From Scytonema millei VB511283 (GTDB lineage Bacteria > Cyanobacteriota > Cyanobacteriia > Cyanobacteriales > Chroococcidiopsidaceae), in assembly GCF_000817735.3 (NCBI RefSeq), contig NZ_JTJC03000004.1, forward strand, positions 62,001-126,000: 64,000 bases of DNA. Direction: 5' to 3'. The position numbers and the translations under genes were made by a program. This document shows, one piece after another, positions 26,462-36,534 of this stretch (the stretch's first letter is position 1; each line of letters begins with the position of its first letter). The notes beneath the pieces were generated by a model that saw only the letters and a program-made list of their open reading frames with translations, was not told the DNA's origin and did not search any database.

Positions 26462-28315
26462 ATGAGAAAGCACGTGGATCTTAAATTACCTACTCCGATT
26501 TCTACAATTTTGATGAGAACCAGCTTATGGCGAAATAACTCCTTTGTCTTACGAGAATTTAAGCACTTTCGTAAAATTGCTATATCAGCAATAATCTTTT
26601 CGTTATTTGCAGCAGTCTTTGAAGGAATTACAATTGGTTTTATAACGCTTTTTCTGCAAACGTTTACTACTCCCGATGCTTCATCAATCAAAATAGGAGT
26701 TGATTGGTTTGATGTTTGGGTTTTAGGTATAAACACATCAGCTTCTAGCCGTCTTTATCGAGTAGCTATCCTAATTTTTCTCACGGTTTGGCTACGTTTT
26801 AGCTTTGTTTATTTAGGTAATTTTACGACTACGCTTGCCGAACTAAATCTATCAAACTGTATACGTCAACGGATTTTCGATCAGTTCCAGAAGTTAAGTT
26901 TAAGTTTTTTTCTGAAAAAGCGTGCAGGGGAGTTAATTAATAACATTTACGGCGAAGCTAACCAGCTTAGATTAGCTGTTGGTGTAACTTCTATCGTAAT
27001 TTCTAGGAGTTTTACCTTATTAGTGTATACAATATCGATGTTTTGGCTGTCTTGGCAACTGACAGTTATTTCGATTCTCATGTTTGTGCTGCTAGCAATA
27101 GGTTTATCTACACTAGTAAAACGGGTAAGAGAAGCTAGTTTTGAGGCTGTAACATCTACTCATAACTTTATGTCAATGGTAATGGAATACATTACCGGCA
27201 TCCGTACTGTTCAAGTATTTGCAGCTTACGATTTTGAGTTTCAGCGGTTTAACAAAGTTACTACGGAATTGATGCGTACTCATGCTAAATCCGCAGCTGC
27301 CGCCGCACTAGTACAACCAATTACCGAAGCTGTAGCTAGTACTATTCTTCTAGTTATGTTAATTGCAGCAGTTGCAGTATTTGTGGCAAGTGGTAGGCTA
27401 GAAATAGCCTCATTACTAGCATTTTTATTTGTTTTATTGCGAACTGCACCAGTGGTAGCACAGATCAATGCAGCTTGGGCGCATGTTAATAGCTTTCAAG
27501 GCTCATTAAATAGTATTAAGCAGCTCTTGAAAACCGATGATAAACCTTATTTGCAAAATGGTACAGTTCAGTTTTCAGGATTAAAGCAATGCATTGAGTT
27601 TGTTGCTGTAGATTTTGCCTATAATCCTCATCAACTAGTGCTACAAGATATCACATTAACAATGAAGCGAGGACAAATGACAGCATTAGTTGGTGCTTCT
27701 GGTGCTGGCAAGTCCACCATAGCAGATCTTCTTCCCCGTTTTTACGATCCTACAAGAGGAAAAATTCTGCTTGATGGAGTCGATTTACAAGATTTCGACA
27801 TCAATACATTGCGGCGTAAGATAGCTATGGTAAGTCAAGATACGTTTATTTTTAATACTTCTGTCCGTAACAATATTGCTTACGCTATGGAAGATGTTGA
27901 TGAAGCTGCGATTCAAAAAGCGGCTCAACTTGCTAATGCACTGGAGTTTATCCAAAATCTACCTAAAGGTTTCGATACACAATTAGGAGATCGAGGAGTT
28001 AGGCTATCTGGAGGTCAACGGCAGCGAATTGCAATTGCTCGTGCCTTGCTGCGCAACCCAGAAATTCTGATCTTGGATGAAGCGACGAGCGCGCTAGACT
28101 CCGAAGCTGAGCGATTAATTCAGGAATCTATAGAACAACTTGCTGTAGGTCGAACAGTAATTGCGATCGCTCATCGACTCTCTACAATTGTCCGTGCTGA
28201 TAAGGTGGTCGTGTTAGAGCAGGGACGAATTGTAGAGCAGGGAACATATAAAGAGTTATTAGAACGACGCGGTAAGCTTTGGAAGTATCACCAGATGCAA
28301 CATCAGACGAATTGA
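26462..28315 (+). CDS. hepA: HepA/MsbA-like ABC exporter (fused permease and ATPase)
   Basis: A 617-residue half transporter. The first 350 residues hold six hydrophobic helices of a type-1 exporter fold. The ATPase half has Walker A GASGAGKST, signature LSGGQRQR, Walker B ILILDEATSALD and the H-loop IAHRLST. It works as a homodimer in the plasma membrane and flips lipid-linked glycans or lipids. Length and context (near a HepC-like gene and GT4 gene) fit HepA, the exporter needed for the heterocyst polysaccharide layer in Nostoc, but MsbA-type lipid A export cannot be excluded from sequence alone. The symbol rests on context. Confidence 0.85.
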   Translation: MRKHVDLKLPTPISTILMRTSLWRNNSFVLREFKHFRKIAISAIIFSLFAAVFEGITIGFITLFLQTFTTPDASSIKIGVDWFDVWVLGINTSASSRLYRVAILIFLTVWLRFSFVYLGNFTTTLAELNLSNCIRQRIFDQFQKLSLSFFLKKRAGELINNIYGEANQLRLAVGVTSIVISRSFTLLVYTISMFWLSWQLTVISILMFVLLAIGLSTLVKRVREASFEAVTSTHNFMSMVMEYITGIRTVQVFAAYDFEFQRFNKVTTELMRTHAKSAAAAALVQPITEAVASTILLVMLIAAVAVFVASGRLEIASLLAFLFVLLRTAPVVAQINAAWAHVNSFQGSLNSIKQLLKTDDKPYLQNGTVQFSGLKQCIEFVAVDFAYNPHQLVLQDITLTMKRGQMTALVGASGAGKSTIADLLPRFYDPTRGKILLDGVDLQDFDINTLRRKIAMVSQDTFIFNTSVRNNIAYAMEDVDEAAIQKAAQLANALEFIQNLPKGFDTQLGDRGVRLSGGQRQRIAIARALLRNPEILILDEATSALDSEAERLIQESIEQLAVGRTVIAIAHRLSTIVRADKVVVLEQGRIVEQGTYKELLERRGKLWKYHQMQHQTN

Positions 28316-28488
28316 ACTCATACAGTTAAACTCATATAGAATCAAATCTAGTGTTTGAGCAAGTAGAGTAGTAAGGCTATTTTTATTAAATAATCGAGCA
28401 ATAAAAAATTGAGTTTTGACTCAAAAAGAATAGGGAACAGCTTCTGAGAGAAAGCAACTACACTTGACTGAACAAAGGAGCATAGCTG

Positions 28489-29388
28489 ATGTCTAGTAGA
28501 CGTGATGTAACATTTATCATTGTTTCCTACAATTCAGATAAAACATTGGAATCATCGATCAAGTCCTGTCTTGCATCTGTTCAAAAATACTATGCAAACA
28601 CAGGGGCGGTTGTAGTTTACGACAATGCTTCTTCCGATAATTGTCCTCAAATTATTGATAAATTTGCTAACAAGTATCCATCTATTTTTACAGGTATTAA
28701 AAGCAATGAAAATGTAGGTTTTGGGAGGGCTAACAATAAAGCCGTTCAACTTTCTCCTAGTAAAACATACTTTTTAATCAATCCTGATGTTGTATTTGAA
28801 CCCGAGATCGTTAATACCTTAACTGCGACATTAAATTCAGCAAATGATATTGCAATCGTCTGTCCTAAACTTCTCTATCTAGATAAATCGATTCAGCCTT
28901 CGATCCGAAAATTCCCTTCCTTTACTTATTTTTTACTAAGAAATTTACTAGGTGAAAGATTACAGCAGCGTTTTTATCCATTCAAGTACTACTATGATAT
29001 AGCACCAACTTTAGACAGCGCCGTTGAGGTTAACTGGGCTATTGGTGCTTTTATGGTTGTTTCACAAGATTATGTAGATAGATATGGTTTATTTGATGAA
29101 AGGTTTTTTCTGTACTTTGAAGATGTGAGTTTGTGTGTAGATGCATGGCTCAATGGGTTTAGGGTAATCTTTCAACCTCAAGTTTACGCGCTACACATGT
29201 ACCAGCGTGTAAGTACGAGTTCAAAATTCAATTACATGAAGTTACTACACACAGTGTCAGCACTGCGATTCTTTGCAAAGTACAGACCATATAAGAAGAG
29301 GTGGCAATTACTAACTCATTTACTTGAGTTAAATTTGAGTTTGAAGACTCCTTTTAGATTTCTACTACTAACAAGACGTTGGATTTAA
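28489..29388 (+). CDS. glycosyltransferase family 2, rhamnosyltransferase-like
   Basis: A 299-residue GT-A enzyme: TFIIVSYNSDKTLESSI start, VVYDNASSDN for the first Asp, and FLINPDVVFEP supplying the metal-binding DxD equivalent. FMVVSQDYVDRYGLFDERF and FLYFEDVSLCVDAW are typical of WbbL-like rhamnosyltransferases. AGGAG stands seven to eight bases before the ATG. It acts at the inner face of the membrane on a lipid-linked acceptor. With rfbB nearby, dTDP-sugar donor use is plausible. Confidence 0.88.
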   Translation: MSSRRDVTFIIVSYNSDKTLESSIKSCLASVQKYYANTGAVVVYDNASSDNCPQIIDKFANKYPSIFTGIKSNENVGFGRANNKAVQLSPSKTYFLINPDVVFEPEIVNTLTATLNSANDIAIVCPKLLYLDKSIQPSIRKFPSFTYFLLRNLLGERLQQRFYPFKYYYDIAPTLDSAVEVNWAIGAFMVVSQDYVDRYGLFDERFFLYFEDVSLCVDAWLNGFRVIFQPQVYALHMYQRVSTSSKFNYMKLLHTVSALRFFAKYRPYKKRWQLLTHLLELNLSLKTPFRFLLLTRRWI

Positions 29389-29421
29389 CTCAAGAAATCA
29401 AAAGTATGAAATTGAGCGACA

Positions 29422-29438
29422 CAGGGAGCAGGGAGCAG
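29422..29438 (+). repeat. short tandem repeat, GGGAGCA unit
   Basis: About two units of GGGAGCA-type repeat in the gap before rfbB. It belongs to the short tandemly repeated sequences common in cyanobacterial gaps; a longer set is at 30847-30879. Confidence 0.6.
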
Positions 29439-29617
29439 CAATCTACAAAAAAAACTTGAATTGGGGGATACAAACCCCCTAAATAACAAATAATTATGTC
29501 AAGATTACGAACATAAGAGACAGTTGGGAGTCCGCGCTTTCAATCCTATGCTTTCAAGCATAGGTTCTCTGCTCCTTTTGAAATCCCACAATCCCGTATC
29601 TCCTTTGTAGAGGCATT

Positions 29618-30754
29618 ATGAACAATCTCTTTAAATCTGAAAGACACGGATGCAGTGAAGAAACAATACGAACTGTATTGGTAACAGGTGGAGCTGGTTT
29701 TATTGGTGCAAATTTCATCCTTCAAGCTAGAGGAGCGCAATGGTATAACGTAGTTAATCTAGATAAGCTGACCTATGCCAGTAATTTACAAAATTTGACA
29801 GCTTTAGAAAACGAGCCTGGATACTGTTTTATCAGAGGTGATATTGGCGATCCCCAGTTGGTAAGTCATTTATTACAGCAATATCAACCTGATGCAGTCA
29901 TTAACTTTGCTGCCGAAAGCCATGTCGATCGCTCAATTTTAAATCCCTTAACTTTTGCTCTCACTAATGTAACGGGTACGCTTCAGCTACTGGAAGCTTG
30001 CAGAGCCTATTGGCAAAAATTACCACTCCACAAACAGGAGAGATTTCGCTTTTTGCAAGTGTCTACTGATGAAGTTTATGGCTCTTTGAGCATAACAGAC
30101 TCACCTTTTTGCGAAGACAATCCTTACGCACCTAATAGTCCCTACGCAGCATCTAAAGCGGGAGCCGATCATTTCGTGCGGGCATACTACCATACGTATG
30201 GTTTACCTACCCTAATCACAAATTGCTCGAATAATTACGGTCCTCGTCAGTTTCCAGAGAAGCTGATTCCTTTAACGATTCTCAATGCTATGGAAGGACA
30301 GCTTTTGCCGATATACGGTGACGGGCAGAACATTAGAGACTGGCTGTACGTATCAGATCACTGTGAAGCCCTTCATCTCGTTCTACAACAGGGAAAAGTA
30401 GGTGAAACCTACTGTATTGGGGGTCAGAACGAACAAACAAACTTAATGGTTGTGGAAAAAATTTGTACGATTTTGGACGAATTGTTACCTAGCAAACCTA
30501 ATTTTTCTCATTCTTCCTTAATTACTTTTGTTAAAGATCGACCAGGACACGATCGCCGATATGCGATCGACTGTACTAAAATGAATCGAGAGTTAGGCTG
30601 GAAACCAACCGAGAGTTTTGACACTGGTTTACTAAAAACAGTGCAGTGGTATATTAATCATCCTCAGTGGGTAGAGCAGATCCGCACAGGAGCTTATCAA
30701 AGCTGGATCGAGCAAAATTACACTGATAGAACAGTTAACTACTTATCTGTGTAG
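29618..30754 (+). CDS. rfbB: dTDP-glucose 4,6-dehydratase
   Basis: A 378-residue extended short-chain dehydrogenase with VTGGAGFIGANF for NAD, NFAAESHVDRSI, the catalytic STDEVYGS and YAASKAGADH, and ITNCSNNYGPRQFPEK. It converts dTDP-glucose to dTDP-4-keto-6-deoxyglucose, the first committed step to dTDP-rhamnose and related sugars. It carries about 20 extra residues at the N-terminus compared with the usual start; GAGG precedes this ATG and no better start is seen. rfbA, rfbC and rfbD are not in the window and must be elsewhere if rhamnose is made. Confidence 0.93.
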   Translation: MNNLFKSERHGCSEETIRTVLVTGGAGFIGANFILQARGAQWYNVVNLDKLTYASNLQNLTALENEPGYCFIRGDIGDPQLVSHLLQQYQPDAVINFAAESHVDRSILNPLTFALTNVTGTLQLLEACRAYWQKLPLHKQERFRFLQVSTDEVYGSLSITDSPFCEDNPYAPNSPYAASKAGADHFVRAYYHTYGLPTLITNCSNNYGPRQFPEKLIPLTILNAMEGQLLPIYGDGQNIRDWLYVSDHCEALHLVLQQGKVGETYCIGGQNEQTNLMVVEKICTILDELLPSKPNFSHSSLITFVKDRPGHDRRYAIDCTKMNRELGWKPTESFDTGLLKTVQWYINHPQWVEQIRTGAYQSWIEQNYTDRTVNYLSV

Positions 30755-30779
30755 CGATCGCAACACAAACGTAAGCCAA

Positions 30780-30806
30780 CCGAACTTTTCTGTATCGACA
30801 AGTTTC
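30780..30806 (+). repeat. dispersed 27-bp motif, copy B
   Basis: It reads CCGAACTTTTC, TGTATC, GACAAG, TTTC. This is near-identical to the copies at 41.1 and 48.5 kb. It lies about 275 bp before metK. Confidence 0.55.
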
Positions 30807-30846
30807 AATTGCCCGTCCATAATCAAAACAATACGTTATTTCTATA

Positions 30847-30879
30847 GCAGGGAGCAGAGAGCAGGGAGTAGGGAGCAGA
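30847..30879 (+). repeat. short tandem repeat, GGGAGCAG-type
   Basis: Four imperfect units of GGGAGCAG/GAGAGCAG/GGGAGTAG. Similar units lie at 29422-29438. Confidence 0.6.
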
Positions 30880-31079
30880 TAAAAAAGACTTGGCTGATAT
30901 TGCTTATAGACTAGTTGAAATGTCTTAATCTCTCCGATCGTTGCTGTAAGTGGAACTGTAGCTAAAAATAACTGTACTGCTTGTATACATACTCGTAGAT
31001 TTGAAACGATCGAGTAGTGACAAGATGAAAATACTGGACTTGCATAAATTGGACTTGTATAAACATGGAGGCGTGCAAT

Positions 31080-32306
31080 TTGAGCAGATATTTGTTCACA
31101 TCAGAGTCTGTAACAGAGGGGCATCCTGACAAAATTTGCGATCAGATTTCGGATGCAATTCTGGATGCTCACTTAAGCCAAGATCCCACGAGTCGCGTGG
31201 CAGCAGAGGTAGTCGTCAATACTGGCTTAGTACTAGTAACAGGTGAAATCTCCTCGAAAGCAAAAGTGGATTACGTCAAACTAGTCCGACAAAAAATTGC
31301 TGAGATTGGCTACACTGATGCAAATAATGGCTTTTCTGCAAATAGCTGTTCGATCTTAGTTGCTCTAGACGAACAGTCACCAGACATCGCTCAAGGTGTC
31401 AACAAAGCACAGGAGTACGAACAAGGCGATAACGAAGATGATTGGAGTGCTATTGGCGCTGGCGATCAAGGAATTATGTTTGGCTATGCTTGCAAAGAAA
31501 CTCCTGAATTAATGCCACTGCCGATTAGTCTAGCTCATCGCCTTGCACGGCAGTTAGCCAAGGTGCGAAAAATGGGCAAGCTTTCGTACTTGCGCCCTGA
31601 TGGTAAAACTCAAGTCACAGTTGTTTACGAGAACGGTCGTCCTGTAGGCATAGATACGATTTTAATTTCTACTCAACATTCAGAAGCAACAACCTTAGGC
31701 GAGATTTATCAAGGGTTGCTACTAGAAGTCGTCGAACCTGTATTTGCCGATCTCGATATTCAGATCGATAATTCCACTCGTTTTTTAGTCAATCCTACAG
31801 GCAAGTTTGTCATTGGTGGACCCCAGGGAGATTCTGGACTCACTGGACGCAAAATTATTGTCGATACTTACGGCGGCTACTCGCGGCACGGTGGTGGTGC
31901 TTTTTCGGGTAAAGATCCTACTAAAGTGGATCGGTCGGCAAGTTATGCTTGTCGTTATGTAGCCAAAAATATTGTCGCTGCTGGCTTAGCCGATAAATGT
32001 GAAGTACAGCTCAGCTATGCGATTGGCATGAGCAAACCAGTGAGTATTTTAATTGATACCTTTGGAACGGGCAAACTACCTGAAGAAGATTTGCTCAATT
32101 TGGTCAATCAAAACTTCGATCTACGACCTGCTGGTTTAATTCATACCTTCAACATGCAAGGTTTACCTCAAGAACGCAACGGTCGTTTCTATCAAGATGT
32201 AGCTGCCTACGGTCACTTTGGTCGAATGGATTTGGATTTACCCTGGGAACGCTTGGACAAAGTTCCACAATTGCAGGAAGCTATTACAGTTCAGATGTCA
32301 GCATGA
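31080..32306 (+). CDS. metK: S-adenosylmethionine synthetase
   Basis: The chosen start is TTG 31080, giving [21 protein letters not shown] as in the family; GGAGG stands eight bases upstream, inside the alternative ATG-started frame at 31065. The 408-residue enzyme has the methionine/ATP motifs [27 protein letters not shown] and [16 protein letters not shown]. It makes S-adenosylmethionine from methionine and ATP in the cytoplasm. Its last codons overlap metF by 4 bp, and metF overlaps a methyltransferase by 4 bp. The position inside a polysaccharide locus is unusual for a housekeeping gene; whether it is the only metK of the genome cannot be seen. Confidence 0.96.
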   Translation: MSRYLFTSESVTEGHPDKICDQISDAILDAHLSQDPTSRVAAEVVVNTGLVLVTGEISSKAKVDYVKLVRQKIAEIGYTDANNGFSANSCSILVALDEQSPDIAQGVNKAQEYEQGDNEDDWSAIGAGDQGIMFGYACKETPELMPLPISLAHRLARQLAKVRKMGKLSYLRPDGKTQVTVVYENGRPVGIDTILISTQHSEATTLGEIYQGLLLEVVEPVFADLDIQIDNSTRFLVNPTGKFVIGGPQGDSGLTGRKIIVDTYGGYSRHGGGAFSGKDPTKVDRSASYACRYVAKNIVAAGLADKCEVQLSYAIGMSKPVSILIDTFGTGKLPEEDLLNLVNQNFDLRPAGLIHTFNMQGLPQERNGRFYQDVAAYGHFGRMDLDLPWERLDKVPQLQEAITVQMSA

Positions 32307-33322
32307 CCGAGCAATATATCAAATCCGATCGCGTCAGTCGCAGCAGCTTCCATGCAGCAGTTAAATCGGGGGAGTTTTTAATCACTGCTGAGGTCACTCC
32401 TCCAAAAGGAAGCGATCCGACTCGCATGATAGAAGTGGCATCAGCTCTGAGAAATTGGGTTCACGCAGTTAATGTTACAGATGGTAGCCGCGCAGTTTTA
32501 AGAATGAGTCCTTTAGCTGCCGCAACGATTCTGTTGCAGCACGGAATTGAGCCAATCTGTCAGATGACGTGCCGCGATCGCAATCAAATTGCGATTCAAG
32601 CCGATCTGATGGGAGCTAATGCTCTTGGCATTAACAATATCTTGGCTCTTACAGGCGATCCGGTAAAAGCAGGAGATCATACCCAAGCTCGAAGCGTGTT
32701 CGATCTAGAAGCTGTAAGGCTCTTACAAACTATTACGAAACTCAATCAAGGATTTGATTATAACGGAAAAGGTTTGTGTGACGGAGCAACAGAGATCTTT
32801 CCAGGAGCAGCAGTCGATCCACAACTTGCTAGTTGGTCGGGATTGCAAAGACGTTTTGAGCGTAAGGTTGCAGCAGGAGCGCAATTTTTTCAAAGCCAAA
32901 TGATTGTTGACTTTAGCCGCTTAGAGAAGTTTATGAGTCAAATTGCGGCTAAATTTAACAAACCAATTTTAGCTGGAATTTTTTTACTGAAATCTGCAAA
33001 AAATGCTCAATTCATTAATCAATACGTTCCAGGCGTGAATATTCCCCAAGCAATAATTGCTCGGTTGGAACAAGCTACCGATCCATTACATGAAGGTATA
33101 GTCATTGCAGCAGAACAAGTGCGATTAGCTCGTCAGCTATGCCAAGGCGTTCATATAATGGCGGTTAAACGAGAAGATTTAATTCCTCAGATTCTTGAAA
33201 TAGCTGAAGTTTCACCTCAGAGTAAAACTGTGTTGAATGTAGCAAATACTACTCGAATAGCATTATTAGAGCCAACACTACGTTTACATAGCCCCAATAT
33301 AAGCGATCGCACAAGGTTATGA
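32303..33322 (+). CDS. metF: methylenetetrahydrofolate reductase-like protein
   Basis: A 339-residue TIM-barrel flavoprotein: [53 protein letters not shown] and [14 protein letters not shown] match MetF family motifs, with the conserved Asp in the TGD segment. It reduces 5,10-methylene-THF to 5-methyl-THF, which feeds methionine and then SAM synthesis. The ATG overlaps the metK stop (ATGA). The long insertion and C-terminus follow the form seen in cyanobacteria and some actinobacteria rather than E. coli MetF, so the exact electron donor is uncertain. Confidence 0.88.
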   Translation: MTEQYIKSDRVSRSSFHAAVKSGEFLITAEVTPPKGSDPTRMIEVASALRNWVHAVNVTDGSRAVLRMSPLAAATILLQHGIEPICQMTCRDRNQIAIQADLMGANALGINNILALTGDPVKAGDHTQARSVFDLEAVRLLQTITKLNQGFDYNGKGLCDGATEIFPGAAVDPQLASWSGLQRRFERKVAAGAQFFQSQMIVDFSRLEKFMSQIAAKFNKPILAGIFLLKSAKNAQFINQYVPGVNIPQAIIARLEQATDPLHEGIVIAAEQVRLARQLCQGVHIMAVKREDLIPQILEIAEVSPQSKTVLNVANTTRIALLEPTLRLHSPNISDRTRL

Positions 33323-34380
33323 ATGCTTCACCTACAACATTAATTCCCTCCACAACTTCGGTAGAGACAGAGGAAATATCTGCTTGCCCTAACTGTAGGA
33401 GCAACCAACTAAATATTTGGTGTAGAGCTTACGATAGACTGCACAAAAGTAGTCAGCAAGAATTTATATATTCTAGATGTAAAGAGTGTAATTTAGTCTT
33501 TTTATCAGTCAGACCAGTAGAGACAGAAGTTTATAAGTTTTACCCTGAAAATTATGCTCCATATCAAGGAACGCCAAATCAGCAGTTCCAGCAAATAACA
33601 AATTTATCAAACGAGCGATCGCTTAGCGATCGGCAAAAATATCACTATGTTCGTAAACTTCTCAAAACCTCATTTAATACTGCTAAAGCTAGTTTAAAAT
33701 CTCTACCTTTTAAAAAATTTACAATAGAAATTCAAGAATTTTATCAACCCATAGGAGAAGCTGCAAAACTACTTGACTTTGGTTGTGGTTCAGCTCAATT
33801 TCTGAATGAAGCTCGCAAGCAAGGGTGGAATACTCTTGGTATGGATTTTTCAGAACAAGCTGTAGAACAAGCTAGCCGAAATGGACATACAGTCTTCCTG
33901 GTATCCCCAACAGTATGGAACGAAATAGAGGATGAATCCTTGGATTTTGTGAGAATGAATCACGTCCTAGAGCATCTTTATCATCCAAAACAAGTCTTAA
34001 CTGCGATTAGACAAAAGATGAAGCCAGGAGCAGTATTACATATTGCAGTGCCAAATCCACATGGAATTTCATCTCAAGTTTTTCGTTCCCAATGGTGGGG
34101 ATTAGAATGTCCAAGGCATATAATGCTCTACTCTCCTCCAGTCCTAAAAGATTTTCTCATTCAACTCGGTTTTTCTAATTTTAAGGTTTTTCATGAATCG
34201 ATTACGAAAGACTTTGCTAGAAGCTTAGGTTATTTTTTATACGATCGCGGTCGCATATCTGCTAACGAAGTTGAAACTATGATGCAACACAAGTTTCTAT
34301 CTGCTCAACTCTACCTTCCTATGAAAATTGCAGCAATCTGTAAAGCGGCTGATAGATTTCACATCTTTGCAAAAAAGTAA
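33319..34380 (+). CDS. zinc-ribbon class I SAM-dependent methyltransferase
   Basis: A 353-residue protein. An N-terminal metal-binding knuckle pair (C23-x2-C26 and C54-x2-C57) is followed by the Rossmann methyltransferase fold, with motif I LLDFGCGSAQFL near residue 150 and the acidic MDFSEQAVEQA. HVLEHLYHPKQVL is a typical post-motif. Related proteins methylate sugars in O-antigen or exopolysaccharide pathways. Its ATG overlaps the metF stop by 4 bp, so SAM production and use are probably co-translated. The acceptor is not known. Confidence 0.88.
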   Translation: MNASPTTLIPSTTSVETEEISACPNCRSNQLNIWCRAYDRLHKSSQQEFIYSRCKECNLVFLSVRPVETEVYKFYPENYAPYQGTPNQQFQQITNLSNERSLSDRQKYHYVRKLLKTSFNTAKASLKSLPFKKFTIEIQEFYQPIGEAAKLLDFGCGSAQFLNEARKQGWNTLGMDFSEQAVEQASRNGHTVFLVSPTVWNEIEDESLDFVRMNHVLEHLYHPKQVLTAIRQKMKPGAVLHIAVPNPHGISSQVFRSQWWGLECPRHIMLYSPPVLKDFLIQLGFSNFKVFHESITKDFARSLGYFLYDRGRISANEVETMMQHKFLSAQLYLPMKIAAICKAADRFHIFAKK

Positions 34381-34392
34381 TCGCACTACTTT

Positions 34393-35388
34393 ATGCTTTC
34401 ACCTACAATCGCTTGGAAACCAGTCGGACATATTAATACACCTAGTTCAAGACTTCGATGCTTTTTACCATGCCAGTATTTAAGAAATAGAGGTTGGTCT
34501 TGCGAACTATTTAGCTCTAAAAACATCGATCGCTATCAGTTAGTTGTGTTTCAAAAAACATATGATGAAGAAAATATAGGACTTGCAAAATCCTTAAAAA
34601 GTAAAGGTATAAAAACCGTATTTGACTTATGTGATAACTTGTTTGTTTATCCTGATACAGTAGATAGACAAAGAGAAAAGTTACTTCAAAGCATGATCGA
34701 TACTGTAGATGCAGTATCGGTTTCAACTCCAGAAGTTGAAAAGTTAATCCATAGTAAAAACACGCAAGTTATTGATGATGCTATTGATGAACCTCAAATA
34801 AATTCTCTGATTAATTTTTGTTTTAAACGCAAGAATTATTTTAAAAATTCTACTGAGCAGCAATTTAAAGTAGTTTGGTATGGTAGTGCAGGATTAGAAA
34901 ATCCTCCCTACGGCATAGTCGATCTACCTAGCGTGTTACCATTTCTAGATAAGTTACATTCTACATTACCAGTAAGCTTAACTGTAATCAGTAGCTCTGA
35001 AACTCTTTTTAAGAAATATGTGAATGGAGTTTCATTTCCCGTAAAATATTATAACTGGAAAAAAGCTACATTCCAATATTTGTTCAAACAGCATGACGTA
35101 TGTATTATTCCAATAAATATCAATCCTTTTACAATTTGTAAATCAAATAATCGACTAATTTTGTCTCTTTTGTTAGGGGTTCCTGTTATTGCAGACAAGA
35201 TTCCTAGCTATGAAGAGTTTCGCGATTTTATTTTATTTTCTGATTGGCAAAATAGTTTATACACTTATGCCACAAATAAAGAGCTACGGCATCAACACAT
35301 TGCTCAAGCACAAAAATACATTAATATGAAGTATAATAAAGATAGAGTTATATCACAATGGACTTCTTTGTTTCAAGCGCTTCTATAG
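34393..35388 (+). CDS. GT-B fold glycosyltransferase-like protein
   Basis: A 331-residue protein related to GT1/GT4 sequences: WKPVGHINTPSSRLRCFLPC at the start, VFDLCDNLF, SVSTPEVEKLI, VVWYGSAGLENPPYG and a donor-side SNNRLILSLLLGVPVIADKIPS. The usual E-x7-E motif is weak. It is only 12 bp after the methyltransferase gene. The sugar and linkage are unknown. Confidence 0.78.
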   Translation: MLSPTIAWKPVGHINTPSSRLRCFLPCQYLRNRGWSCELFSSKNIDRYQLVVFQKTYDEENIGLAKSLKSKGIKTVFDLCDNLFVYPDTVDRQREKLLQSMIDTVDAVSVSTPEVEKLIHSKNTQVIDDAIDEPQINSLINFCFKRKNYFKNSTEQQFKVVWYGSAGLENPPYGIVDLPSVLPFLDKLHSTLPVSLTVISSSETLFKKYVNGVSFPVKYYNWKKATFQYLFKQHDVCIIPININPFTICKSNNRLILSLLLGVPVIADKIPSYEEFRDFILFSDWQNSLYTYATNKELRHQHIAQAQKYINMKYNKDRVISQWTSLFQALL

Positions 35389-35601
35389 TTTTTTGCTTTT
35401 AAAACAATAGATGAATTACAAAAAGCTGAAAAGTATAAATTTTTGATGCATCATATATACTCTTGTAAAAGATAAGTCATTTTTATAAAATCCATAAAAT
35501 AAAATATAAATATTTTTTATTGTCGATTATCGTAAATTTATTAAGCGCTATATATTTTTCTCGAACTCAATTTATTCAAGCTCTAGTAAAGAGAGTTTAT
35601 T

Positions 35602-36468
35602 ATGACACAAGATGAGCGAGTAAGAGTTTTTGTTGGCTCTGGTGAAGCAAGTCTTTTGGAGCGTAAAACCTTAATTCATTCTCTTCGCAAAAGTACTCAA
35701 CGTCCTCTAGATATTTATGTTTTTAATGGGACGCATAACTCAATTGAATTAAATGATGGAGAACCTTTTTTAGCTCCAATGTCTTTAAAGGTTAAATACA
35801 AAAACATAACTGAATTCAGTCTTTACCGTTATTTAATTCCCGAAGTTTGTAATTTTCAAGGTAAGGCAATCTATCTAGATTCGGATACTATTTGCCTGAC
35901 AGATATCGGACAACTTTTTGACACCCTTGTATCGGACTATGATTTTCTAGCAAAAAAAGATGCTTATACTAGAACCGATCTCTGGGGACTCAGCGTTATG
36001 CTAATTAACTGCGATCAGTGCCGATTCGATCTTGAATTAATTCTGGATGAAATCGATCGCGGCTTTTATTCTATGGTAGATTTTACAGGTATGAGTCAGG
36101 CTTTTCTAGAGCGCCATTCCTACAGAATTGCTGCACTCGATCCTCAGTGGAATGTTTTTGACTTTTGGGATCGACGCACTCATCTGATCCACTATACAAA
36201 TCTTCACACTCAACCGTGGAAATATCAGAATCATCCTTACGGTGAGTTATGGTTTGACTATTTTAAAGAAGCTCTGGAATCTGGCTACATTACTGTAGAG
36301 GATATCAAATTGAGTATAGATAGAGGCTATGTCAGACACAATTTATTAAAAGGTAACTTCTCAGCGGTAGGAAGTTCGGTAAATTTCCTCAAGAAAGCTT
36401 TTCACTTCATGAAGCCACTGCTTGCAGAAAATCGGAGACGACTTGGCGTTTTTAATCAGCCAGCTTAA
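35602..36468 (+). CDS. glycosyltransferase family 8-like protein
   Basis: A 288-residue GT-A protein. RVFVGSGEASLLERKTLIHSL starts it, and YLDSDTICLTDI carries the D-x-D metal site with the adjacent hydrophobic strand. HTQPWKYQNHPYGELW is a late conserved block. GT8-like enzymes use UDP-sugars and retain the anomeric form. No membrane segment is seen. A 213 bp AT-rich gap precedes it. Confidence 0.82.
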   Translation: MTQDERVRVFVGSGEASLLERKTLIHSLRKSTQRPLDIYVFNGTHNSIELNDGEPFLAPMSLKVKYKNITEFSLYRYLIPEVCNFQGKAIYLDSDTICLTDIGQLFDTLVSDYDFLAKKDAYTRTDLWGLSVMLINCDQCRFDLELILDEIDRGFYSMVDFTGMSQAFLERHSYRIAALDPQWNVFDFWDRRTHLIHYTNLHTQPWKYQNHPYGELWFDYFKEALESGYITVEDIKLSIDRGYVRHNLLKGNFSAVGSSVNFLKKAFHFMKPLLAENRRRLGVFNQPA

Positions 36469-36534
36469 CTTGTCCTCTCTCAAAGTTGTACTCTCTCAAA
36501 TCTCATATGGGCTTTTTATAGCCGCAGGTTAATA

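Larger units (their letters stand above)
30755..31079. other. intergenic gap with dispersed motif and tandem repeat
   Basis: This 325 bp gap before metK holds dispersed motif copy B (30780-30806) and a GGGAGCA repeat (30847-30879). No terminator or riboswitch fold that I can recognise is present, which matters because metK is often preceded by a SAM-responsive element in other bacteria. Confidence 0.5.

Noticed and set aside
30755-31079. SAM riboswitch before metK
   Set aside because: I could not find the conserved core of any SAM riboswitch class, and a tandem repeat takes up part of the leader.
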